Positions 1-6,992 of a DNA stretch of 14,339 nt are shown here, in pieces. The notes under the pieces are model-generated. The model did not search any database and was not told the DNA's origin. It saw only the letters and a list, made by a program, of their open reading frames with translations. Origin of the DNA: Planctomycetia bacterium (lineage in GTDB: Bacteria > Planctomycetota > Planctomycetia > Gemmatales > Gemmataceae). Numbering within the stretch: position 1 is the stretch's first letter; each line of letters begins with the position of its first letter. The translations under genes and the position numbers were made by a program. The stretch spans positions 1 to 14,339 of the forward strand of contig SXHE01000816.1 in the NCBI GenBank assembly GCA_005773755.1, given 5' to 3'.

Positions 1-1240
1 CCGGCGTGCCGCCGGTCGCGCCGCGGGCGACCCGCAGCGCCCACGCCAGCGCGGTCAGCACGTCGTCCGTCACCAGCACGTCGCGCCGCCGCTGCTCCTC
101 GATGGCCCGCTCGACCTCGTCCAAACCCCGGCGGCGGTCGATGCCCATCACGAGCGTCGCGAGGTGCTCGGTCAGCGACCCGCGGCGCTGCTCGCCGTTG
201 AGCTGCTTCACCGCGTCTCCGGCCTTCTTGAGCTTGTCGGCGACCGGATCGACCGGCCCGACGAAGTCCCTCGCCGGCTCTTTGGCGTCCTTCTTCGGCT
301 CCGCGTTCTGCGTCTGGTTCGGGTAGTTGCGGCCGAACTGCGGGAAGTCGAGGCCGGCGTTGCGGGCCTCCTGCACCCCGCGCGAGATCGTGCCGGAGCG
401 GATGCGGAAGTCGAGCCACAGGCGCTCTTGTTCGGTGAGCGCCGGCTGACGACCGACCGCGCCGCCGGCGGGCGGCTGCACGGGCGGGAACGCCGGCGGG
501 CGCGGCGCGGGGGCCTGCGCGCTCGCCTCCTGATCGCGCCGCACATCGGCCACGGAGATCGGGCGCGGGAACTCCCAGCCGAACACGCTGATCGTGTCGA
601 GCTTTTGCGGCGGCGTGACGGGGACCATGTCCGGCGGCGGCGGCGGCTTGAGGGTCGCGTTGGCCGGCGGCACGAACACGAGCGGATCGAACCACGGTGC
701 GGAGAACGGCCGGTCGTCGGCCGGGTTCGCGCGGTCGCGCGCGGCCAGTAGTTCCCACGTGCCCGGCGCGGCGAACTTCGCGCGCATCCGGGCGAGCGCT
801 TCGGCGCGGGCCGGGGTGTTGTTGCGCAGCGGCAGGTCGGGCCACGCCAGCGCCACGCGGCCCACCGCGTCCGGGGCGAGCACCTGCGGCGAGTCCCAGC
901 CGTGTGCGCGGTCGAGCTGAACGTGAACCTGCATCCAGTCCGGGAGCGGCGCGGCCAGCAGCGGCGTCGGGCCGGCGGCGGAGCCGGCGAGCGGGTCCGC
1001 GGAGGTGTAGTGATAGAACGGGCGGCTGTCCTCGACGCCGAGCACCGGGAGCACGCGACTGTCGAGGTCGCGGAGCGCGATGCGCAGGTTGCTGCTGAGC
1101 TGGGCCTGCGCCGCAGCCTCGCGCTGGGCGGTCTCGACGCGGAGCGCGACGACCGTGACCCAGCCCAGCCCGGCGAAGACGAGGGCCGCGGTCAGGAAGA
1201 ACGTGACCGGCCCGCTGATCGGCCCGAGCAACCGCCTCAT
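1..1240 (-). CDS. Probable sensor histidine kinase, N-terminal part (3' end beyond window)
   Basis: The frame is open from an ATG at 1240 to the left edge: 413 codons without a stop, so the C-terminus is missing. A GGAG lies 5 nt before the ATG. Residues 11-34 form one hydrophobic membrane segment after a short basic N-terminus (MRRLLGP). What follows is a long, probably extracytoplasmic region with a motif DSRPFYHY (71-78), a proline-rich stretch (about 190-270) and a charged, helix-prone part (about 320-400). The gene starts 27 nt after the stop of an OmpR-type response regulator on the same strand, the usual arrangement for its cognate sensor kinase. Planctomycetes have sensor kinases beginning with a membrane helix and an 'LDSR...EDSRP' segment, which matches residues 58-74. 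No HAMP, HisKA or HATPase domain can be seen because they would lie outside the window, so the kinase call rests on context and on the N-terminal pattern. Confidence 0.68.
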   Translation of the reverse strand, partial: MRRLLGPISGPVTFFLTAALVFAGLGWVTVVALRVETAQREAAAQAQLSSNLRIALRDLDSRVLPVLGVEDSRPFYHYTSADPLAGSAAGPTPLLAAPLPDWMQVHVQLDRAHGWDSPQVLAPDAVGRVALAWPDLPLRNNTPARAEALARMRAKFAAPGTWELLAARDRANPADDRPFSAPWFDPLVFVPPANATLKPPPPPDMVPVTPPQKLDTISVFGWEFPRPISVADVRRDQEASAQAPAPRPPAFPPVQPPAGGAVGRQPALTEQERLWLDFRIRSGTISRGVQEARNAGLDFPQFGRNYPNQTQNAEPKKDAKEPARDFVGPVDPVADKLKKAGDAVKQLNGEQRRGSLTEHLATLVMGIDRRRGLDEVERAIEEQRRRDVLVTDDVLTALAWALRVARGATGGTP

Positions 1241-1267
1241 GGGAACTCCGCGCCGCCGTGGCGCGCG

Positions 1268-2017
1268 TTAGCGTTTCCCGGCGGAAGTCGCGACGACCTC
1301 CTCCGGGACGGAAAGGGCGGGGCCGGCCATGTACCCGTGTGCCCGCACCGTAACGATGGCCTCCGGCTGGTCGTCCTCCCCGGCCGGGTCTTTGAGCTTG
1401 GCCCGCAGCCGGGCCACGTGCATATCGACCGCGCGCGTCTCAAGGCCCGCGGTACCGATCCCCCAGACGCGCGAGAGCAGCTCCTCGCGCGACACCGCGC
1501 GCTCGCGGTTGCACACCAAATACTTCAAGAGCGCCGCCTCGGTCTCGGACAGGTCGGCGCGGGTGTTGTCGGCCCAGCGGATCTCGCGGCGGTGCAGGTC
1601 GATGGTGCCGCCGCCGACCTCGACCAGCCGCACCTCGGGCACGGGCTTCATCGTGCGCCGCAGGATCGCCTCGACCCGGGCGATGAGTTCCTTCGCGGAG
1701 AACGGCTTCACGACGTAGTCGTCGGCCCCCATCTTGAGGCCGCGGACGCGGTCGTCCTCGCTGCCCCGCGCCGTCAGCAAGATGACCGGGCGCGTCGGGT
1801 TGCTGCGCCGCAGGTCGCTCAGCACTTCGAGGCCGTCCTTCTTGGGCAGCATGATGTCGAGCAGGACGAGATCGACGCCGGCGGCCCCGGCCTCGCGCAG
1901 GCCGACCGCGCCGTCCGCGGCCTCGGTCACGTCGTACCCGCTCAGCCGCAGGGCGTCCGACACGCCGCGCCGGATGGCCGGTTCGTCTTCCACGACCACG
2001 ATTCGGGCCTTCGGCAT
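1268..2017 (-). CDS. OmpR/PhoB-family response regulator
   Basis: A 249-residue two-domain regulator that takes a phosphoryl group from a sensor kinase and binds DNA. The receiver domain (about 4-118) shows the acidic pair E10/D11, phosphoacceptor D54 in VLLDIMLP, T82 in LLTAR and K104 in VVKPF. The winged-helix domain (about 130-235) has the typical LSETEAALLKYL and VDMHVARLRAKL segments and ends near VRAHGYM. Length is normal for the family. The frame is open further upstream, but the ATG at 2017 is chosen because it begins the receiver fold directly (MPKARIVVVEDE) and has GGAGAG 5 nt before it; the longer reading would translate the palindromic repeat at 2032-2102. The next gene, 27 nt downstream, is the probable partner kinase. 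The target is not known from the sequence. Confidence 0.95.
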   Translation of the reverse strand: MPKARIVVVEDEPAIRRGVSDALRLSGYDVTEAADGAVGLREAGAAGVDLVLLDIMLPKKDGLEVLSDLRRSNPTRPVILLTARGSEDDRVRGLKMGADDYVVKPFSAKELIARVEAILRRTMKPVPEVRLVEVGGGTIDLHRREIRWADNTRADLSETEAALLKYLVCNRERAVSREELLSRVWGIGTAGLETRAVDMHVARLRAKLKDPAGEDDQPEAIVTVRAHGYMAGPALSVPEEVVATSAGKR

Positions 2018-2031
2018 GACGACTCTCCGGG

Positions 2032-2102
2032 GCGAGCGGGGGGCGTCAGCCCCCCGCTCGATTCTGACGAGGAGGGAACGGGGTGCTAACGCCCCCGCTC
2101 GC
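2032..2102. repeat. GCGAGCGG-type palindromic repeat, copy 1
   Basis: This fills nearly the whole gap between the dioxygenase stop codon (2103-2105) and the ribosome site of the response regulator. It contains a perfect 11-bp stem (2033-2043 with 2050-2060, loop CGTCAG). A second, inverted copy of the GCGAGCGGGGGCGTTAGC unit reads on the minus strand from 2102 to 2085, so the whole element is a large imperfect inverted repeat. It shares the unit GCGAGCGG...GGCGT(C/A)AGCCC with the element at 2909-2976. No U-tract follows, so it is not a classic terminator. It resembles REP-like intergenic repeats. Confidence 0.75.
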
Positions 2103-2822
2103 CTACTTCTTTTGCGCCGCTGCAAGTACGACGTCGAAGACGCCCGATTCGATGGCGCTCCCGTTCACTTTTACCTTCTCCAGTTCGATAATCAGGGACG
2201 CTTTGATGAACTGATCCTTGTCGTTGAACTTGTCGCCCTTGAAGTACAGTTGGGTAATCAGGTTGGTGTAGCCGACCTTGCGTACGAGGTAGTGGATGTG
2301 CGCCGGCCGCCAAGCGTCCGGGCCGATCTTGTACGCGCCGGGATGGATTGTCTCGTACTCATAATAACCGGTTTCGTCGGTCAACACCCGTGTCCGGTTC
2401 ACGTACACGCCCTTCGCGGGCGGGTTCTTCGGGTCGTCGTTGTCGTACCGGCCGTCGGCGTCGGCCTGCCAGATGTCGAGTACCGCGTTCGCCAGCGGCT
2501 TCTTCGTGTCGAAGCCCCACACCCGCCCGCGAATGAGCATCGTCGTGCCCTTCACCAGCGGCGGCGTGACCTTCGCGCGGAACGGCGCGCCCTCGCGGAA
2601 GTACGGGCCGAGGATGTTGTTCTCGGTCGGCTTCACCTTGTCCGGGAGCACGGCGGTCGGGGCCACGAACGGCAGCGGCGCGTCGGCCAGCGCCTGGAAC
2701 TCCGGGTAGCGGTTGAGCGTGCCGCTGGGCAGCGTCGGCAGCGCGTCGGCGCGAAGGGCGAGCGTGCCGACGCCGGCCGCGGCCAGACCACCGCGGAACA
2801 GTTCGCGACGAGAGAGGGACAT
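2103..2822 (-). CDS. Tat-exported intradiol ring-cleavage dioxygenase
   Basis: A 239-residue member of the intradiol dioxygenase family (protocatechuate 3,4- / catechol 1,2-dioxygenase type), non-haem Fe(III) enzymes that cleave catechols between the hydroxyls. The N-terminus has a twin-arginine motif (SRRELF, 4-9) and a hydrophobic segment (11-28), so export by Tat is likely. The catalytic core shows DIWQADADGRYDND with Tyr126, HPGAY with Tyr164, and WRPAHIH with Arg172, His175 and His177: both tyrosine and both histidine iron ligands expected of the family are present. The ATG at 2822 has AGGAG 6 nt upstream; a longer reading from 2852 would bury the Tat signal. No partner subunit or aromatic-pathway gene is nearby, so the true substrate is unknown. 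Several exported proteins of this fold may act on surface or plant-derived phenolics. Confidence 0.93.
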   Translation of the reverse strand: MSLSRRELFRGGLAAAGVGTLALRADALPTLPSGTLNRYPEFQALADAPLPFVAPTAVLPDKVKPTENNILGPYFREGAPFRAKVTPPLVKGTTMLIRGRVWGFDTKKPLANAVLDIWQADADGRYDNDDPKNPPAKGVYVNRTRVLTDETGYYEYETIHPGAYKIGPDAWRPAHIHYLVRKVGYTNLITQLYFKGDKFNDKDQFIKASLIIELEKVKVNGSAIESGVFDVVLAAAQKK

Positions 2823-2908
2823 GGGAAACTCCTGAGGAGGGGAACGCGGCAATGATACCGCGCCCCCTTCTTTCCCGCGAGCCGAACAGATTGATCCACG
2901 TTCCAGTT

Positions 2909-2976
2909 GCGAGCGGCGCGGCGTAAGCCCGCCGGTGATTGGTTTAACAACACACCGGCGGGCGGACGCCGCTCGC
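2909..2976. repeat. GCGAGCGG-type palindromic repeat, copy 2
   Basis: Two nested perfect stems: an outer 10 bp (2909-2918 with 2967-2976) and an inner 11 bp (2927-2937 with 2953-2963), enclosing a 15-nt A/T-richer loop. The stems are separated by an asymmetric bulge of 8 nt on one side and 3 nt on the other. The left half is the same type of unit as the repeat at 2032-2102 (GCGAGCGG...GGCGTAAGCCC). It lies 5 nt beyond the stop codon (2982-2984) of the MuiA-like gene, read on that gene's strand. It could form a strong RNA hairpin at the 3' end of that message. Confidence 0.75.
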
Positions 2977-2981
2977 GCGCG

Positions 2982-4865
2982 CTACTTCGCCAGGAACCCG
3001 CCGATGTTTACGTTCTTGTCGAGTTCCATCTTGAACTCGTAGTCGATGAACATCACCTTCTCGCCGTGCTGCTTCGGGTCGATGGTCACGTCCCACCGCA
3101 GGATGCCGCGGGTCTTCTCGTCGCGGACGTACAGCGGGTCTTCGCTGAGCGCCGGCTTCGGGTTCGTCACGTTGATGGCGAGCGTCTGGGCGGTCTCCGC
3201 GTGCGGGGTGCGGTCCCACACCTGCACCGGCACCGGCGTCGTCTTGTAGCTCGACAGCATGATGCGGTACTTGAACGTGAGCACCTGGTTGCCGCCCTGC
3301 GTGGTGCGGGTCTTGTCCACGAGGATGCGCGACACCTGCAGTTGCGGATCGACGCCGAACCCGACGGTGAACGGCTTGCCGGCGGCCACCAGCGGCAGCC
3401 GGGTCTGGCCCACGAAGTCGCCGTTGAGGTACATGGTCGCGTCGCCGGGCAACAGCACGTGGTCGGTGCCGTGGGTCAGGTCCGCGAGCCGGTACACGTT
3501 GGGCGTCAGCACCGGGACCGCCTTGTAGTAGAACTTCGGCGTCATGTCGAGGCGGGCGATCTCGATCACCTGCTCGTCGTTGCGGCTGGGGATCGTGAGC
3601 TTGGTCGGCAGCTTGTAGGTGACGCTCGGCCCCTCGCCCGCGGCACCGCCGGCCGCGGGCACCGCGGACGCGGCGATCAGCTCTTCCTTCGCGGCGAACA
3701 GGTCGCGGAACTGCTCGAGCGCGGCGGCGTTGTTCGCGAGGTCGCCGGCGGCCTGCTCCTTCTTCTCGCGGTAGTTCTGGGCCACCTGCGCGCGCAGGTC
3801 TTTGGACAGCTTGTCCAGGTCGCGGGCGTACTCGGTGGCGCTGGGCATGCCCATGCCGCCCGGGCCGCCGAAGCCCCCCTTCGGGTCGCCCGGCTTGCTC
3901 GGGGCCGGCACCGGGATGCCGGTGGCCGGATCGACCGGGGCCACCGCGACCGCGCCCACCGGGCTGACGTTCACGGCCAGCGCCTTCAGGTCCGGCGGGG
4001 CCGCGTTCAGCAGCGGCTGCGCGGTGGAAAGGGTGATCTGCGCGTTGGTCCAGTCCTCGCCGGTCCGCTGGTCGATGGCGGCCTGGTACTCGACCGTGAC
4101 CGGGTCTTTGTCCTTGCCGCTGGCGCGGAACTTGTACTGCGGACGCCACGACGCGCTGCCAACGAGGTAGTTCAGCTTCACCGTGCCGACCCCGGCCTTC
4201 TTGTCGAGCAGGATGACCGCGTCGCGCTCGGTGCGCACGCGCCCGCCGGACTTCTCTTCGAGCTGGCGCTGCGCGAACGCGATTTTGGCCGTGTTGTCTT
4301 CGAGCTGCTGCTTGACGAGGAGCTGTTCCTTCGTGCGCTTGGCGCGGTCCTCTTGCACGAACTTCGCCATCGCGATGATCTTTTCCGGGTCGAGCTGGCC
4401 CTTGTCGGTGAGGTGTTCGAGCGACTTCGCGGTGAACCCTTCGAGCTTGTCGAGCAACTTCAGGTTCTCGCCCATCGCCTTCAGATCGGCCTCAAACGCC
4501 TGCGATTTCGCTTGCAGCCCCTTGATCTCGGCCTCGAGCTTGCGGACCTCCTCGCGAGTGTCTTCGGCGATGGCCCGCGTGCGGTAGCGGACGCTCAGCA
4601 CGCGGATGTTGTCGTTGCCCTCGGCATACAGCGAGCTTTGCATGGTGGTCGGGGGCAGCGGCGAAACGACCACTTCGGTCAGGCCGACCGCTTCGGGCAC
4701 GGTCACCTCGCGGATGACCAGCGCGGTGTTCGAGTACACCGTGACCGCGATCACCTTGCTGGGCGCGGGCTTGACCGCGTCCTTGTCTTTGTCCTGCCCG
4801 CGCGTGGGCGCGGCGGATACGAACAGCGCGATGCCGACGGCAAGCGCGGAGAGGCGGAGAAACAT
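2982..4865 (-). CDS. Exported DUF4139 (MuiA-like) protein
   Basis: A 627-residue protein of the 'mucoidy inhibitor MuiA' family, whose biochemical role is unknown. A signal peptide is visible (hydrophobic 4-18, APTRGQ near 19-24). An N-terminal DUF4140-like domain (about 36-95) has VIAVTVYSNTALVIREV. A charged coiled-coil region follows (about 100-206). The DUF4139 part starts near 212 and shows the family signature LNYLVGSASWRPQY (231-244) and DQRTGEDWTNAQITLSTAQP (265-284). The fold is interrupted at about 297-410 by a Val/Pro/Gly-rich linker and a second helical stretch, then resumes (about 415-627). The ATG at 4865 begins the signal peptide and is preceded by CTGGAG; the frame extends upstream without signal-peptide logic. 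There is no cysteine in the protein. It follows the beta protein by 86 nt and may share its transcript. Confidence 0.88.
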   Translation of the reverse strand: MFLRLSALAVGIALFVSAAPTRGQDKDKDAVKPAPSKVIAVTVYSNTALVIREVTVPEAVGLTEVVVSPLPPTTMQSSLYAEGNDNIRVLSVRYRTRAIAEDTREEVRKLEAEIKGLQAKSQAFEADLKAMGENLKLLDKLEGFTAKSLEHLTDKGQLDPEKIIAMAKFVQEDRAKRTKEQLLVKQQLEDNTAKIAFAQRQLEEKSGGRVRTERDAVILLDKKAGVGTVKLNYLVGSASWRPQYKFRASGKDKDPVTVEYQAAIDQRTGEDWTNAQITLSTAQPLLNAAPPDLKALAVNVSPVGAVAVAPVDPATGIPVPAPSKPGDPKGGFGGPGGMGMPSATEYARDLDKLSKDLRAQVAQNYREKKEQAAGDLANNAAALEQFRDLFAAKEELIAASAVPAAGGAAGEGPSVTYKLPTKLTIPSRNDEQVIEIARLDMTPKFYYKAVPVLTPNVYRLADLTHGTDHVLLPGDATMYLNGDFVGQTRLPLVAAGKPFTVGFGVDPQLQVSRILVDKTRTTQGGNQVLTFKYRIMLSSYKTTPVPVQVWDRTPHAETAQTLAINVTNPKPALSEDPLYVRDEKTRGILRWDVTIDPKQHGEKVMFIDYEFKMELDKNVNIGGFLAK

Positions 4866-4870
4866 GGGGA

Positions 4871-4882
4871 CCACTCCAGTGG
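4871..4882 (-). promoter_or_regulatory. Short palindrome covering the ribosome site of the MuiA-like gene
   Basis: The sequence CCACTCCAGTGG (its minus-strand reading contains GGAG) is a palindrome with 5-bp arms that includes the putative Shine-Dalgarno of the gene starting at 4865. It could weakly hide the ribosome site, but a 5-bp stem with a 2-nt loop is unlikely to be stable, and it may be chance. Confidence 0.2.
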
Positions 4883-4951
4883 GGGAAATCTCAAGGCGCA
4901 CGTTTAGCGGCATCGCCACAGGCGACGGGGCAACAGCGTTCGATCCGTTCA

Positions 4952-5611
4952 CTACTTTTTCGCGTCCTTGATGTCGGGCACATCGAGGAAGTACAGGGCG
5001 GTATCGCCGGCTTTGGCCGACGGGCCGATCTTGCCGGTGGCGATCACCTCGCGGTCGCTGAGGTTCTTGAACGTCATGCGGAACGCGGCCCACTGGTCGG
5101 CGGCGGGCCGCACCCAGACCCGCAGCTCGGGCGCGTCGGCGGTCGGCTTCACGGTCACATACGCGGCGTCGGCCTCGAGGGTGAGCACCCCGCGCACGGT
5201 GGCGCGGATCTCGCCGAACGCCGGCGGCTTCGCGGTGATCTGCGCGTACCAGCCGCCGGCCTTGACGACGTGAACGCCCGCGCGGGCGCGGTTCGGGAAG
5301 TCCAGAACTGACAGCCGCGAGCCGGTCAGCGTGTACTTGGTTTTGCCGTCGTCGCCGGGTTCGTTGACCAGTTGGGCCTCGAACGTGTAGTTGCCGCTCA
5401 GAAACCGCAGCTCTTTACCGTTCCAAGTGCCGCCGGTAAAGTCGGTGCCGAGTAGCGCCCCGGTCACCTTCCCGTCTTTGATTTGGGTGACGAGCAGTTC
5501 ACCCTTTTTGCCGTCGAGGTTCACGGCCCAGGTGCCCGTGGGCAGGTCCGCGGCGCGAACAGACAGCGACAGCACGAGTGAAGCCACGAGCGCGAGAATG
5601 GCGCGAAGCAT
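4952..5611 (-). CDS. Exported beta-rich protein of unknown function
   Basis: A 219-residue protein not assigned to a named family. Residues 1-20 form a signal peptide (hydrophobic LVASLVLSLS, cleavage likely after SVRA before AD). The mature part alternates short beta-like strands, starting GTWAVNLDGKKGELLVTQIK, then GALLGTDFTGGTWNGKELRF and a YTLTGSRLSVLDF stretch. This suggests a small calycin- or lipocalin-like barrel followed by a second beta domain (about 125-219). That is fold intuition, not a database match. The start at 5611 is preceded by GGAGGG with a 6-nt spacer; the open frame extends to 5683 but would then translate the 20-bp hairpin. It sits between the vWA gene (76 nt upstream) and the MuiA-like gene (86 nt downstream), all on one strand and all exported. 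Confidence 0.82.
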   Translation of the reverse strand: MLRAILALVASLVLSLSVRAADLPTGTWAVNLDGKKGELLVTQIKDGKVTGALLGTDFTGGTWNGKELRFLSGNYTFEAQLVNEPGDDGKTKYTLTGSRLSVLDFPNRARAGVHVVKAGGWYAQITAKPPAFGEIRATVRGVLTLEADAAYVTVKPTADAPELRVWVRPAADQWAAFRMTFKNLSDREVIATGKIGPSAKAGDTALYFLDVPDIKDAKK

Positions 5612-5634
5612 GGGAGACCCTCCAAAAAAGAACG

Positions 5635-5679
5635 GCCGCTTGCGGCTTCGCGAGTATTCCTCGCGAAGCCGCAAGCGGC
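5635..5679. repeat. Perfect 20-bp inverted repeat (hairpin) after the vWA gene
   Basis: The left arm 5635-5654 (GCCGCTTGCGGCTTCGCGAG) pairs without mismatch with 5660-5679 across a 5-nt loop TATTC. It begins 8 nt past the vWA stop codon (5688-5690), in the direction of that gene, and ends 23 nt before the ATG of the next gene. It has no U-tract on the vWA strand, so it looks like a REP-type repeat or processing/stability hairpin more than an intrinsic terminator. Its sequence differs from the GCGAGCGG-type palindromes elsewhere in the window. Confidence 0.85.
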
Positions 5680-5687
5680 ACAAGCGA

Positions 5688-6896
5688 TTACTTCTTCTCC
5701 GGGGCGACCTCGAAGCCCTTCGTCTTGGCCTGCTCGCGGATGATGCCCTTGAAGGCCTCGTCGAGCGCTTTCTCGGTGTCCGTCTTGGTGGTCTTGGCGC
5801 GCTCCTCGTGCACCTTCTTTTGCCGTTTGGCGGACAGGTCCGCGATCTTCTTCTGAAGCTCGTCGCGCTCGCCGGCCTTCTTCTTCAGGTACGCGAGCCG
5901 CTCTTCCGGCTTGATCTTCTTCAGCTCGTCGCACAGGTCTTCTTCCTTGATCTTCTTGATGTCGAAGTCCTTCTCCTTCATCTTGTCCACGAGGTCCCAG
6001 GTGGCGTTGCGGTACAGGCCGCCGGCCTTCGTGAGGCTGCGCTCGAGGGCCGCGGTCGGGGCCGCGCCGGGGGCCGCCGGAGCCGCGCCCTTCGCGTTCG
6101 CGTCCTGCTTCGCCTGGTTCTCGGCCTTATTCTTGCCGTCCGCGCCGTAGGCCACGTACGTCTTGTTCAGCTCCTCGCCGAGCTTGATGATCTGGTCGTC
6201 GAACTCGGTCTTCACCACCACTTGTTGCGCGGCCCGGTTCTGGTCGATGTTGACGTGCTTGCCGCCGCAGGTCTTGGCGAACTCGGCCCACGCCGCGATC
6301 TCGGTGTCGTGGCCCCACTTGCAGTAGATCGTGTTGACGACGATGCCGGCCTTTTTCGCCATACCCGCTACGTCTTCGAGGTTCACCTGCTTGTCCTGGT
6401 TCACCGGCTCGTTGCCGCAGACGAAGATGACCTTCAGCGCGTCCTTGTCGGTGCTCCACTTCTGGTCTTCGATCGCGGTCTTGGTGACACGGGCGACCAG
6501 TTCGTCGCCGCCGCCGGTCTTGAGGCCGTTCAGCACCTTGTAGACCTCGTCCAGGTCTTCCGTCAGGTCGACCTCCTTGTTCACCCACCCCTTCTTCGCA
6601 TCGAACCGGCTCGCGCCGTAGCTGTAGATGGCGACCCGCAGGTTCGGGGTCGGCTTGATGCGGGCCAGCTCGTTGACCACGTTCCACAGTTGGATCTTCG
6701 CGGACGCGATCAGCCCGTCCATGCTGCCAGACACGTCCAGGCAGATGACCAGATCGATGGGCTTGCCCTCGACGGCCTTCACCTCGACGGGAGGCTTCGC
6801 GGGCTTGGGTTCGTCGGCCGCGTTCAGCGGCAGCGCGACACCGACCGCCAGCGCGACGGCGGCGGCGAGTGCGGCGATTCGGAACGAGAGGGCCAT
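5688..6896 (-). CDS. Exported von Willebrand factor A domain protein
   Basis: A 402-residue protein with an N-terminal signal peptide (hydrophobic 7-24, LPLNAADE near cleavage) and a vWA domain (about 47-225). The metal-ion-dependent adhesion site is intact: D54-V-S56-G-S58 in LDVSGSM, T127 in LKTGGGDE and D131 close by. Downstream are an Ala/Pro-rich linker (about 268-283), a conserved-looking YRNATWDLVD segment (295-304) and a long Lys/Glu-rich helical tail (about 305-395) that may form a coiled coil. Planctomycetes have related exported vWA proteins with 'GNEP' after the core strand and a 'NATWDLVD' segment, both seen here. Five cysteines (52, 160, 192, 210, 322) are present. The first possible start is a TTG at 6902, but ATG 6896 has GGAGG at 7-nt spacing and is preferred. 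The vWA domain probably binds a protein partner; which one is not shown. Confidence 0.92.
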   Translation of the reverse strand: MALSFRIAALAAAVALAVGVALPLNAADEPKPAKPPVEVKAVEGKPIDLVICLDVSGSMDGLIASAKIQLWNVVNELARIKPTPNLRVAIYSYGASRFDAKKGWVNKEVDLTEDLDEVYKVLNGLKTGGGDELVARVTKTAIEDQKWSTDKDALKVIFVCGNEPVNQDKQVNLEDVAGMAKKAGIVVNTIYCKWGHDTEIAAWAEFAKTCGGKHVNIDQNRAAQQVVVKTEFDDQIIKLGEELNKTYVAYGADGKNKAENQAKQDANAKGAAPAAPGAAPTAALERSLTKAGGLYRNATWDLVDKMKEKDFDIKKIKEEDLCDELKKIKPEERLAYLKKKAGERDELQKKIADLSAKRQKKVHEERAKTTKTDTEKALDEAFKGIIREQAKTKGFEVAPEKK

Positions 6897-6992
6897 GTGC
6901 AAACCTCCTGAGGGAACCGGATCGGCGTGCGGGCGCGGTGGCCCGCCACGTCCTATCCGACGAGATTGTAATCGTTTCCGATTGGAGGGGGT

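Noticed and set aside
902..2089. A 395-codon plus-strand open frame opposite the kinase and regulator
   Set aside because: It covers the antisense of a clear receiver and winged-helix protein and has no recognisable domain.
2018..2125. N-terminal extension of the response regulator to 2125
   Set aside because: It would translate the palindromic repeat and overlap the dioxygenase stop; ATG 2017 has a good ribosome site and starts the receiver domain.
2823..2908. A TATCAT-like -10 box for the dioxygenase in the upstream gap
   Set aside because: No matching -35 element at 16-18 nt could be found, so a promoter cannot be supported.
2032..2976. CRISPR array suggested by repeated GC-rich units
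   Set aside because: There are only two elements, about 800 bp apart, built as inverted copies and without regular spacers or cas genes.
2907..4907. A 666-codon open frame on the plus strand opposite the MuiA-like gene
   Set aside because: It is a GC-driven antisense frame, rich in Arg, His, Val and Leu, with no domain; the minus-strand gene has a signal peptide and family motifs.
5612..5683. N-terminal extension of the beta-rich exported protein
   Set aside because: It would translate the 20-bp hairpin and put the signal peptide inside the protein; ATG 5611 has GGAGGG at ideal spacing.
5391..6911. A 506-codon open frame on the plus strand opposite the vWA gene
   Set aside because: Its residues mirror the codons of the vWA gene and show no family motif; the minus-strand frame has an intact metal-binding site and a ribosome site.
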